A DNA stretch of 25,611 nt. It comes from Anaerolineae bacterium. Its GTDB lineage: Bacteria; Chloroflexota; Anaerolineae; Anaerolineales; E44-bin32. Below are positions 14,708 to 22,956 of this stretch, piece after piece. The notes below the pieces were generated by a model. The model was not told the DNA's origin. It worked only from the letters and a program-made list of their open reading frames with translations, and ran no database searches. The position numbers were made by a program, and so were the translations under genes. Position 1 is the first letter of the stretch. Each line of letters opens with the position of its first letter. The DNA lies in assembly GCA_030598885.1 (NCBI GenBank), contig JAUVOZ010000005.1, positions 1 through 25,611 on the forward strand, in the 5' to 3' direction.

Positions 14708-16546
14708 CTAATCGGTCCAATTATCTGATATCCAGTCTGTAAGGTCCAATGACTCTAGTCGTTCTGATGTTGGGCGACCGGTCTCCGGATCCCACCCTCG
14801 AACCTGATAATAGGCTGCGAGCATCTCTTTAAAGGGTGGAACATACCCAGCTGATCCGCCATCAGGAAGTGGTTTGAGCAGTTGTTTTGGTAAACGATCG
14901 TTCTTGCCAGTGAGCCCTAAGCGGTGGTTGATAACTCGCTTCAGATTCCATGCCCGTTCACCAATTGCTACCAATTCGTCGAGGTTGTAATCAAAGCCAG
15001 TGACATAGTTTATCAAATCGAGCACAGACTCCGGAGGGACATTTGCTAAGTTACATAGCACCAGCGCGTTGCACAGTGTACGCCAATCCTGGAGACGGGC
15101 GACATTGGCTGCTTTTTCAGCCCCAGCTTGACGTGGGTAGAAGTTGATCCCGATTTCCTCAATCGTATGCCCAAAAGTATCGACCATGAAATAATCGGAT
15201 TGGTTGTGGCAAGCACCCCGCGGCGAGGTGGCGTATACCAATGCCATCCCGGAAGCACCTCGGGGGTCGTGGTAAGCGACTTCCAAGCCATTAACTTGGA
15301 CTGCCATCTCCGGGACATGGAAATGTTCCGCCAGTGCCTTTGATCCTTTAGCTAACAAACCACCTAAACCTTCTCGGCGAACAGTCTGATGTACCAGACA
15401 TTCAATTACTTCAATGTCACCCCAGATCAGGGGGACGCCGTCCGTGTCAGCCTTGGTGAGAATACCTTCCATATAGAGATAGAAAGCCAAGCCGATGATG
15501 TTGGAAATGGAGATTGTGTCCATTCCATATCGGTCGCACAAATCACCTAACATGGTGATCGCCGATATGTCGTCGATCCCCAAGTTGGGACCAAAACCGG
15601 CGATCGTCTCGTATTCCGGTCCCTTTCGGTCACGACCGTCTTTGAGCCTGACAATCCGGCCACAGGCAATCACACAACCGTGACAGGTGCTGACACCGCT
15701 GAGAATAGTCTCGGCTACCGTGGTTCCCGAGATCTTCTCCACTCCTTTAAAGACACCGTGGGTATAGTAGTGTGTTGGCACGTCTCCCAAGTAATGGAAG
15801 TAGTCCATGGCTCCGGCTGTGCCAACTTCCCGGGCAGCGCGACTATAGTTATCATTTCGTAGATTGATATTCTCTCGCCGACGGGAAATCCTGAATTTAT
15901 CCGGATGGGTTATCGGTATTGGTCGTCTCCCTCGAACTGCGATTGCTTTTAAGTTCTTGGACCCCATCACGGCTCCCATACCAGTACGGCCTGCTACTCG
16001 TCCCTGATCACAAAGAATAAGCGCAATTGGAAGTAAATTCTCACCCGCTAAACCGATACAAGCAACACGTGACAGTTGATCATTAAGGTCATCCTTTATC
16101 CTCGACTGAGTTTCATATGTATCGCAAATCCCCCACAGATGGTCTGCCGGGCGTATATCTACTTCACCATCATGGATCCAGAGATAAACCGGACCAGAGG
16201 CGCGACCGCTTAGTAGCAACCCATCGTAACCAGTAGATCGCAGTTCAGGACCGAAGTATCCCCCAACATTGGACTCTCCCCAGAGTTTCGTGGCAGGCGA
16301 CTTGGCACAGATCACATACCGTCCGACAGAAGTGCCCATTGTTCCGGTCAAAGGTCCGGTTAGAAAGAGCAATGGTGCTTCAGGACTGAGCGGATCCAGG
16401 TCTTCTCTAAGCCAGGGAAAAAGGATTTGAGCACCGAGGCTGGACCCACCCATAAACGCTCTAATATCATTCGATGGTACTTCACTATGACTAATCACCC
16501 CCGAATCAAGATCAACATTTAAGATCCGAAAGGCATAATCCGTCAT
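14708..16546 (-). CDS. Tungsten-type aldehyde:ferredoxin oxidoreductase (AOR family)
   Basis: The 612-residue enzyme belongs to the AOR family, which oxidises aldehydes to carboxylic acids with a bis-tungstopterin and passes electrons to ferredoxin via a [4Fe-4S] cluster. Family marks are LWGESNVGGYFGPELRSTGYDG (split by position: about 89-110), DHLWG (136-140), CHGCVIAC (Cys289, 292, 296), YGMDTIS (341-347) and a distal Cys493/Cys499 region that supplies the fourth ligand. Length is typical. Either TTG at 16549 or ATG at 16546 could start it; ATG is favoured by AAGGA seven bases upstream. It lies about 100 bases downstream of the GMC gene on the same strand. Substrate range cannot be read from the sequence. 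Confidence 0.93.
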   Translation of the reverse strand: MTDYAFRILNVDLDSGVISHSEVPSNDIRAFMGGSSLGAQILFPWLREDLDPLSPEAPLLFLTGPLTGTMGTSVGRYVICAKSPATKLWGESNVGGYFGPELRSTGYDGLLLSGRASGPVYLWIHDGEVDIRPADHLWGICDTYETQSRIKDDLNDQLSRVACIGLAGENLLPIALILCDQGRVAGRTGMGAVMGSKNLKAIAVRGRRPIPITHPDKFRISRRRENINLRNDNYSRAAREVGTAGAMDYFHYLGDVPTHYYTHGVFKGVEKISGTTVAETILSGVSTCHGCVIACGRIVRLKDGRDRKGPEYETIAGFGPNLGIDDISAITMLGDLCDRYGMDTISISNIIGLAFYLYMEGILTKADTDGVPLIWGDIEVIECLVHQTVRREGLGGLLAKGSKALAEHFHVPEMAVQVNGLEVAYHDPRGASGMALVYATSPRGACHNQSDYFMVDTFGHTIEEIGINFYPRQAGAEKAANVARLQDWRTLCNALVLCNLANVPPESVLDLINYVTGFDYNLDELVAIGERAWNLKRVINHRLGLTGKNDRLPKQLLKPLPDGGSAGYVPPFKEMLAAYYQVRGWDPETGRPTSERLESLDLTDWISDNWTD

Positions 16547-16646
16547 CAACTTTTCCTTGGAGCTGGGATGAATGTATGGCAGATCATGATAGATGACATC
16601 GACCTTCGTTCACAGCCATTTTGACAACAATAAGCTCTTGGCGTCG

Positions 16647-18284
16647 TTAAGCACCCTTCTTAGCCGGCACACGGCTCATGGCGTATTCTGCAAGAGCGGT
16701 GATTGTCAGACTTGGGTTAATTCCTGGATTAGCGGGGACGATAGATCCATCAATGATGAAAAGCCCAGGATAATTAAACACCTCACAATTCACATCAACT
16801 ACACCCTCCGAGGCGTCACTTCCGAAGATGCAACCTCCAAGCATGTGGGCTGTCATCGGCATATTAAGCAGACTTGATGGAAGTGAACCGATAGGTCTGC
16901 CACCAATTTTTTCAGCGAACATGTGCGTCACTTGATTTCCGAGAGCAACATTGACCGGTATGGTTCTTTCCACATCATGTTCAGCGACCAGATCTCGTCG
17001 GAATAATGTGTACAAACTACGACTCAATCTTAGGCTCATCAAATTATCCTCAGCCTGCATAAACATTAACGCTACACTACGCCGCATTAGCCCCGGCATG
17101 AATCTAAAGTAGAAATAATCACGTGGTCGACGAAGATAAGCAAGAATCGTATCCAACAAACGTTTAATGAAACTGCCATGTGCATCGATCAGGGGGGAAC
17201 CCACCAACCAGAAGATCAATGACGATCCATCCGAGAAACGCACCGGTTCTACCTGCGTTTTGGCGTCAACCCTTGCAATCGAAGTGATAGCCAGACCCTG
17301 AGAGTGATCATCCCTGTCTTTCAGGGTATATCCACCCATGAATGCCTCGCTGTTGGTGCGGACAACCTCTCCCAATCGGGTTGAAAGATTCGGCAGGGAC
17401 TGATTCACGTCACGGCAGCGCAAGAGAAGCCTCAAGGTACCTAGAACCCCAGCGGCGACGACGACGTTTCGCGCCCGAATCGTTCTTGTTGGTTTATTTA
17501 GCCACGCCGTGGAAGAATGATAGTGTACCTCATAACGAGCACCATCAGGTTGATTTCTAGCCAACGGGCGGATGTCGGTTACTTCTGCCTCGGCTTTTAT
17601 CTCCGCACCCGACTTCTCAGCGAAATATAGATAATTCTTATCTAAACTATTCTTAGCATTGTAACGGCAACCCACCATACATCCACCACAGTGATTACAT
17701 CCTGAGCGTAATGGTCCTTCTCCACCAAAATATGGATCAGGCACTTCCTCATCTGGCTCTCCAAAGAAGAATCCAACCTGCGTGGGTCGAAAGCTATCTC
17801 CCCACCCAAGCTCATCGGCGACGTCACTTAACACCTCGTCAGCGGGCCACAGATGGGGGTTGGTATCCACACCAAGCATCTTTCTCGCAGTCCCATAATG
17901 CGGCTGTAGGACAGTCTTCCAATCAGCAAGGTGACTCCAGGCTGGTGAGGAAAAGAAACTTTCATCTGGTTCCATCAACACCGCAGCATACACCAGGCTG
18001 CCACCTCCTACGCCACTCGAACCAAAGACGAATAATCCCCGGAAAAGGCTCAGTTGTTGAATACCAAAGCAGCGTAGCGCGGGAAGCCACAAATACTTCC
18101 AGATATTCCAATTGGTGCGGGGATAGTCTTCATCTCGAAAGCGCTTACCACGTTCGAGGATAAACACCCTGTATCCCTTTTCGGTGAGCCGCATTGCGGA
18201 AACGCTACCACCAAAACCAGATCCGACGATAACAAAGTCATAGGTCTCATCAGGATTGCTAGCTACTCGCGCATATTCAACCAT
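16647..18284 (-). CDS. GMC flavoprotein oxidoreductase (cholesterol oxidase-like) with Cys4 motif
   Basis: The 545-residue FAD enzyme of the GMC family oxidises an alcohol. DFVIVGSGFGGSVSA near the N-terminus is the dinucleotide-binding loop, ERGKRF follows strand two, and GSSGVGGGSLVYA (about 88-100) is the GMC signature. The C-terminus has AHMLGGC and PANPGINPSLTITALAEYA with the active-site His and Asn. The best matches by eye are cholesterol oxidase-like members. It also carries CNHCGGCMVGC (Cys196, 199, 202, 206; CX2CX2CX3C), which could hold a [4Fe-4S] cluster. An in-frame TTG at 18347 lacks an SD, whereas the ATG at 18284 has GGAAAGG upstream. The SCP2 gene ends just upstream and the AOR gene follows. 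Confidence 0.9.
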   Translation of the reverse strand: MVEYARVASNPDETYDFVIVGSGFGGSVSAMRLTEKGYRVFILERGKRFRDEDYPRTNWNIWKYLWLPALRCFGIQQLSLFRGLFVFGSSGVGGGSLVYAAVLMEPDESFFSSPAWSHLADWKTVLQPHYGTARKMLGVDTNPHLWPADEVLSDVADELGWGDSFRPTQVGFFFGEPDEEVPDPYFGGEGPLRSGCNHCGGCMVGCRYNAKNSLDKNYLYFAEKSGAEIKAEAEVTDIRPLARNQPDGARYEVHYHSSTAWLNKPTRTIRARNVVVAAGVLGTLRLLLRCRDVNQSLPNLSTRLGEVVRTNSEAFMGGYTLKDRDDHSQGLAITSIARVDAKTQVEPVRFSDGSSLIFWLVGSPLIDAHGSFIKRLLDTILAYLRRPRDYFYFRFMPGLMRRSVALMFMQAEDNLMSLRLSRSLYTLFRRDLVAEHDVERTIPVNVALGNQVTHMFAEKIGGRPIGSLPSSLLNMPMTAHMLGGCIFGSDASEGVVDVNCEVFNYPGLFIIDGSIVPANPGINPSLTITALAEYAMSRVPAKKGA

Positions 18285-18358
18285 CTGGTTACTAACCTTT
18301 CCATGAAGAGGTATCAGGTCATATGAAAGAAATTTTCGAGCGATCAAATTAACAGAGA

Positions 18359-18784
18359 TTAGTCATCGGCTTCTATCTCCACCAAACCACAACAACGCAC
18401 AAAATGTAATACTGTTGGCACATTCCGTAACATATAACCCATACTGCCATCAACCTTAAGCCGACGAGTAATCATCGCTTGCATCGGGTCTAACTCACCC
18501 CTCAAAACTCGCAGATAGTTATATCGTGAAGCGGTTAGAGTGTAAGCTGCATCAGGCAGCTCTTCAGTGTTAGGGTCGATAAACCGCACCTGGCGACACT
18601 TCCCATGCCACAGGTCGAAATACAAAGTCATCGGCAGGTCTTGGCCTTCTACTCCCTCATCCGGCTCAACGAGGAAAATGATATCTCCCTCCCAATTCCT
18701 GGCCACCTGTGCATATTGCTGGTCATTGTTGATGACCTCCATGACTGCATGGATGTACTCCTCACTAGGAAATTTTATCGCCAT
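18359..18784 (-). CDS. SCP2 (sterol carrier protein 2)-like lipid-binding protein
   Basis: The 141-residue protein matches the single-domain SCP2 fold in size and pattern. It has an N-terminal helix (PSEEYIHAVMEVIN), a beta region with YFDLWHGKCRQVRF, a TASRYNYLRVLRGELDPMQAM segment typical of the SCP2 C-terminal half (a G-x-x-d/p-x-q-A helix followed by KVDGSMGYMLR) and no signal peptide. Such proteins bind sterols, fatty acyl or other hydrophobic ligands in the cytosol. It is the first gene of the SCP2-GMC-AOR run, with GGAGGGAG before the ATG and a promoter just upstream. It may deliver substrate to the flavoenzyme, which is inferred only from adjacency. Confidence 0.82.
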   Translation of the reverse strand: MAIKFPSEEYIHAVMEVINNDQQYAQVARNWEGDIIFLVEPDEGVEGQDLPMTLYFDLWHGKCRQVRFIDPNTEELPDAAYTLTASRYNYLRVLRGELDPMQAMITRRLKVDGSMGYMLRNVPTVLHFVRCCGLVEIEADD

Positions 18785-18820
18785 TGGTTATCTCCCTCCT
18801 TGGCTGATATTTCATCTGGG

Positions 18821-18849
18821 ATTATGCGTCAATCCTGGTCAAGAGTCAA
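18821..18849 (-). promoter_or_regulatory. Promoter for the SCP2-GMC-AOR genes
   Basis: On the minus strand, TTGACT (18849-18844), a 17-base spacer and CATAAT (18826-18821) make a near-consensus promoter. It overlaps three GTCAA direct repeats (18828, 18838, 18845) and lies back to back with the greA promoter. Confidence 0.6.
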
Positions 18850-18858
18850 AACATCGTA

Positions 18859-18888
18859 TTGACAGGTCATTAAGCAGTCAGTTAGACT
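18859..18888 (+). promoter_or_regulatory. Promoter for greA
   Basis: TTGACA (18859-18864), an 18-base spacer and TAGACT (18883-18888) form a sigma-70-type promoter with a start near 18895. Its -35 is only ten bases from the -35 of the divergent SCP2 promoter. Confidence 0.6.
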
Positions 18889-18936
18889 ACCCATACTAAC
18901 TGAATGAGGAGAACTCTATTCCTTACGTTTCCTATG

Positions 18937-19401
18937 AGTGAGCACAAATATTACCTCACCCCGGAAGGGGAACACAAAATGCGAGCGGAACTGGAAGAAT
19001 TGACCGGCCAGCGCCGATCTGAACTCGCTGAGCGTCTCCGATTTGCCATCCAACAAGGCGATCTGACCGAGAATGCCAACTATATCGCCGCCAAAGAAGA
19101 GCAAGCCTTCCTGGAAGGAAAAATCCTCGAATTGGAGGCCATCTTACGGGATGCCATCATCATTGAGGACACTGAGCCATCCGACCAGGTGCGGATTGGA
19201 TCTAAGGTAGCGATCACCATAGACGGGGGTGACCTGGAGACCTTTCATTTGGTCGGAATTAAAGAAGCAAACCCGTCTCAGCAGAAGATCTCACATGAAT
19301 CTCCCATTGGTAAAGCCCTGCTTGGCAAGCGTGTCGGGGAGTCTGCCATCGCCGAGACGCCGGGCGGAAGAATTAAATTAGAAATCCTCGAGATCCATTA
19401 A
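18937..19401 (+). CDS. greA: Transcription elongation factor GreA
   Basis: The 154-residue protein rescues backtracked RNA polymerase by stimulating transcript cleavage. It opens with the family-typical KYYLTPEGEHKMRAEL. The N-terminal coiled coil continues to DLTENANYIAAKEEQAFLE, with the acidic tip residues (D and E of DLTENA) intact. The C-terminal FKBP-like domain includes VRIGSKVAI, ISHESPIGKALLGKRVGE and a final IKLEILEIH. An in-frame ATG at 18904 would add eleven residues. I prefer 18937 because the protein then matches the usual GreA start, although GAGGAG at 18906-18911 is further away than normal. Length is standard. Confidence 0.95.
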   Translation, partial: SEHKYYLTPEGEHKMRAELEELTGQRRSELAERLRFAIQQGDLTENANYIAAKEEQAFLEGKILELEAILRDAIIIEDTEPSDQVRIGSKVAITIDGGDLETFHLVGIKEANPSQQKISHESPIGKALLGKRVGESAIAETPGGRIKLEILEIH

Positions 19402-19408
19402 TCCAAAA

Positions 19409-19434
19409 CGAGGGCGGTTTGATCCCCGCCCTCG
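19409..19434. terminator. Terminator hairpin between greA and the convergent membrane gene
   Basis: CGAGGGCGG (19409-19417) pairs perfectly with CCGCCCTCG (19426-19434) around an 8-base loop. On the minus strand the stem is followed by TTTTGG, so it best serves the minus-strand gene; on the plus strand it follows greA without a T-run. Confidence 0.75.
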
Positions 19435-19484
19435 CATATACCTTGATCAGTCATTTTCCAAGAAATTGCAGAAAATGTCGTGGG

Positions 19485-20483
19485 TTAATACCCTACCTCC
19501 GCAGGCCAAGCACTTAGTTCGACGGTAAGCCGATCGAAAAAGCTCTCCGGCGGGAGTGCGCCCTCACCGTAGCTCATATCGACAACTCGAATCTCAACTT
19601 TCAGCGATGCTGTCTGTAAAGTGACAATCCCACCGCTCTCGGCTTCCACCGGATCGCCCTTTGCGCTTAAGCGGTTATTTGTTTCCTCATCATTGAATGC
19701 ATATCGGCTCATGAGGACCTTGGTTACAGTCTGGATGTCGTTCTTGTCGAAAAGCCACACTTCAAATGCGGAAACCTTCTTCGGATCTTCGACGCCAATC
19801 AAATCTCCTATTCCGACCCCGCATTCACCCAGAAAATCTCCAGTTGCACCCTCGATGCTGAAAGAATCGTCGTACGCGTCGTTACCGATCGTGTATGTAG
19901 TTCGGAAGGTCGCCAATGGTTGCTCGACGATCGGTGATTCATCAACCCCAATCTCTTCTTCCACTGATCTCATCATAGGTTCAACTGGTGTTATTTCCGG
20001 TTCGCTTTCCATGCGACGGCGGAGGAAGATCGCCCCAACCAGAAGAAGCCCGAACGCAACTGTTACCAAAAATGCAGGAAGGAGTAATTTAGACGCGGTT
20101 AGCCCAGCTTCACCTGTCTCCGTCGGTGTGGTTTCTTCTGTGGGTGATTCTACCGCGACCAGAGCCTGAAACCTCTGGAGATCGGCCGGTTTCACCTCAC
20201 CAGGTTCCTCACCGACCAAAGCCAGGACCTCACCTCTCGTTTCCCCCAGGCCTTCATAACGCTCCTTAGCCACCTCAGGGTCTAGATTTACCGAGTAGGA
20301 ATCGATGACCATGCGTAGATAGTCCACACGTAGATCCTGCCGTAATTGAGCAGGTACTCCGTCGATCCACTCTACTGGATTGATCGCCCAGGCATAGACC
20401 ACTCCAAGAGTGATACCCGCTACGAGAGCAATCCCTACTAGCACCCATTTATTACTTTGAATGAAGCCCTTTATCTCATCCAT
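19485..20483 (-). CDS. Two-span membrane protein with cytoplasmic beta-rich domain, unknown function
   Basis: The 332-residue protein has a short basic N-terminus, a first membrane helix (about 13-33), an external segment of about 100 residues (containing VEWIDGVPAQLRQDLRVDYLRMV and a Thr/Glu-rich stretch before the second span), a second helix (134-154) followed by RRR, and a C-terminal soluble domain of about 175 residues. Positive charges place both ends inside. The C-terminal domain has alternating beta-like segments (FRTTYTIGNDAYDDSFSIEG, VSAFEVWLFDK) and no catalytic motif that I recognise. The ATG at 20483 has GAGGAATT upstream and was preferred to an in-frame start 21 codons earlier. 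It sits 113 bases after topA and has its own possible promoter. Confidence 0.75.
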   Translation of the reverse strand: MDEIKGFIQSNKWVLVGIALVAGITLGVVYAWAINPVEWIDGVPAQLRQDLRVDYLRMVIDSYSVNLDPEVAKERYEGLGETRGEVLALVGEEPGEVKPADLQRFQALVAVESPTEETTPTETGEAGLTASKLLLPAFLVTVAFGLLLVGAIFLRRRMESEPEITPVEPMMRSVEEEIGVDESPIVEQPLATFRTTYTIGNDAYDDSFSIEGATGDFLGECGVGIGDLIGVEDPKKVSAFEVWLFDKNDIQTVTKVLMSRYAFNDEETNNRLSAKGDPVEAESGGIVTLQTASLKVEIRVVDMSYGEGALPPESFFDRLTVELSAWPAEVGY

Positions 20484-20549
20484 AATTCCTCGCTTTTGAT
20501 CATGCGACCCTATTTTTTTACTCGCTAACACTCCCCCATCGACCATAGA

Positions 20550-20578
20550 ATTCTAGACCTTTCTATCTAACAAAGCAA
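20550..20578 (-). promoter_or_regulatory. Possible promoter for the two-span membrane gene
   Basis: On the minus strand, TTGCTT (20578-20573), a 17-base spacer and TAGAAT (20555-20550) lie in the 113-base gap after topA. The -10 is good and the -35 is weak, so independent transcription is possible but unproven. Confidence 0.4.
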
Positions 20579-20596
20579 TATCCTGAGTTGCAGGTT

Positions 20597-22939
20597 TCAT
20601 ACCGTATCCTTCGTAACCGATGGCAATTCCACCCGTTCAACACGCGATCCGCACTTCAAGCATAAGGCATGATCCTTATTATCAATCACCAGTAGACCTT
20701 TACATACGGGACAAGGCTGTGAAAGAGGGCGCTTCCAACTGGTGAAATCACAAGTCGGATAGTTCGCGCACCCATAGAATATCCGGCCTTTGCGTGTACG
20801 TCGCTGGACAAGCTCACCCCCATCCTCGGGGCATTGTACGCCGATTTTTTCCAGCCAGGGCTCGGTGAAGCGGCATGTAGGGAAGTCGGAACAACCAATG
20901 AACTTCCCGAAACGGCCATGGCGGATCACCAGCGGGTTACCACAATCAGGACAGTTGCGATCGATTTGTACCGGCTCCGCTTTTACCTCAGGCATCACCT
21001 CTTCAGCGCGCTTAACCTGCTCAGCGAAAGGCTCGTAGAAAGCTCTAATGACATCCACCCATTCCCTCTCTCCTTCGGCGATTTCGTCGAGATTCTCCTC
21101 CAAGCGAGCAGTAAAACCGAGATCGACAATATTTGGGAAATGCTCAACTATCAAATCATTGACGATCTCACCAATTTCAGTCGGCACCAGTCGCCGTTTC
21201 TGGCGTTGAACATAGCCACGCTGCAGAATGGTAGAGATGATAGGCGCGTAGGTTGAAGGTCGGCCAATGCCATGCTCCTCCAACGCTCGCACCAGGGTCG
21301 CATCCGAGAAACGACGAGGAGGTTGGGTGAAGTGCTGCTCGGGGAAAAGATCTTGAAGGTCGAGGGGGTCACCATTAGTAAGATCAGGTAATTGGTCTAA
21401 CTGGATCTTTAGTAATTCCCGTCCATTCTTATTATTCTCAGCTTCTCTATCATCATACAATTCCAGGAAACCGGGGAACCGTAATTTGGAGGCAGCGATA
21501 CGCAGGAAGTAATTGTGCTTGGCTGACCTACCATCGACTTCGATGGTCAGGGTATCATATTCTGCTGGCTTCATCTGCGAGGCAATAAACCTCTTCCAGA
21601 TTAAAGAATAGAGCTTGAATTGCTCAGGAGTAAGGAATTGCTCAATGGTTCCTGGTTCTCGTGCGGCTGAGGTTGGGCGGATAGCTTCGTGAGCTTCTTG
21701 GGCTCGACGTGAAGGTGAGCGATATTTCGGTGGCTTTTCAGGTACGTAGGCATCTCCGAATCGTTTTTGGATCACCCGACGTGCTTCAGCAACCGCTTCG
21801 GCTGCCAGCTTTGTTGAATCAGTACGCATGTAGGTGATCAGACCCACCTGTTTTCCATGATCAAGCTCGATACCTTCGTATAGTTGTTGGGCAATTACCA
21901 TCACTCGACGAGCGGTGAACCCCAATCGCCGTGAAGCCTCCTGTTGCATAGTGGAAGTTATGAAAGGAGCAGAAGGACGGCGGATTCGGTGCCCCCGCCG
22001 TACATGCTTCACCTGGTAACTCGCCTGTCTCATATCCTTCATATGAATCAAGACCTGAGCTTCAGATTCCAGCACGGGGGTTTCACCATCGACCTGAACG
22101 AGCCGTGCACGAAAGACCGGCGGCTTAGCCGGTTGGAGTAAGTCGGCATCAATTGACCAATATTCTTTCGGCACAAAATCTCGTATTTCTCTTTCGCGTT
22201 CGACCACAATTCGTAAGGCGACGGATTGAACTCGTCCCGCCGATAGACGACCGCGCACTTTCGCCCACAAAAGTGGGCTAAGGCTATAACCTACTAGGCG
22301 ATCGAGTATTCGCCGAGCTTGTTGAGCATCAACCAAGTTCATCGCGATGTCACGTGGATTCTGGAAAGCCTGCTCGATTGCTGCTTTGGTAATCTCGTGG
22401 AAAACAACTCTATGTGCAATTTCCGGGTCAATGTCTGCAGCCTGTAATAGATGCCAGGCAATTGCTTCCCCCTCCCGGTCGGGATCGGTCGCTAGAAAGA
22501 CCTCCCGAACCTTGCTCGCCGCGGCTTTTAGCTCCTTGACGACCTTCCGTTTCTCGTTGGGGACCCGATATTTAGGAGTGAAATCGTTCTCCACATCGAC
22601 CGAAAGTTGCGAGCGCAGCAGGTCTCTAACATGTCCGACAGAGGCCATAACCGAATAATCCTTGCCCAGAAAGCGACCTACTGTTCGCGCCTTTGCTGGT
22701 GACTCCACAATGACCAACTTACCGCGTCGCTTGGAACCCGATCCTTTGGGTTTTTTAGGCTTGGACACTGCCGGTGGAGGTGTCAACCCCTTATGGGCTT
22801 CTGTTCTTCCCATCCGATAAAGACCTGTACCACAAACAGGGCAGATACCCCTAGTAGCCGGCGTGCCCGAGGAGGTATATGTTGGGTCCGGATTGGAGAC
22901 CTCTCGTTTCTGTTTACATTTCACACAATACGCTTCCAC
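20597..22939 (-). CDS. topA: DNA topoisomerase I with N-terminal DUF5679 zinc ribbon
   Basis: The 780-residue type IA topoisomerase relaxes negative supercoils. Residues 1-45 form an extra zinc ribbon (YCVKC...CPVCG) of the DUF5679 type, followed by a basic Pro/Lys linker. The TOPRIM domain starts near 73 with VESPAK (Glu79) and DPDREGE (Asp152, Asp154, Glu156). The catalytic tyrosine is Tyr370 in GLITYMRTDST. The C-terminus has three zinc modules: CPDC...CSDFPTC, a CPED variant with one missing Cys then CANYPTC, and CPVC...CLKC. GTG at 22939 is the start, with GGGAG upstream. It lies 17 bases after the guanylyltransferase gene, so cotranscription is likely. Confidence 0.96.
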   Translation of the reverse strand: MEAYCVKCKQKREVSNPDPTYTSSGTPATRGICPVCGTGLYRMGRTEAHKGLTPPPAVSKPKKPKGSGSKRRGKLVIVESPAKARTVGRFLGKDYSVMASVGHVRDLLRSQLSVDVENDFTPKYRVPNEKRKVVKELKAAASKVREVFLATDPDREGEAIAWHLLQAADIDPEIAHRVVFHEITKAAIEQAFQNPRDIAMNLVDAQQARRILDRLVGYSLSPLLWAKVRGRLSAGRVQSVALRIVVEREREIRDFVPKEYWSIDADLLQPAKPPVFRARLVQVDGETPVLESEAQVLIHMKDMRQASYQVKHVRRGHRIRRPSAPFITSTMQQEASRRLGFTARRVMVIAQQLYEGIELDHGKQVGLITYMRTDSTKLAAEAVAEARRVIQKRFGDAYVPEKPPKYRSPSRRAQEAHEAIRPTSAAREPGTIEQFLTPEQFKLYSLIWKRFIASQMKPAEYDTLTIEVDGRSAKHNYFLRIAASKLRFPGFLELYDDREAENNKNGRELLKIQLDQLPDLTNGDPLDLQDLFPEQHFTQPPRRFSDATLVRALEEHGIGRPSTYAPIISTILQRGYVQRQKRRLVPTEIGEIVNDLIVEHFPNIVDLGFTARLEENLDEIAEGEREWVDVIRAFYEPFAEQVKRAEEVMPEVKAEPVQIDRNCPDCGNPLVIRHGRFGKFIGCSDFPTCRFTEPWLEKIGVQCPEDGGELVQRRTRKGRIFYGCANYPTCDFTSWKRPLSQPCPVCKGLLVIDNKDHALCLKCGSRVERVELPSVTKDTV

Positions 22940-22956
22940 AAATTACTCCCACATTT

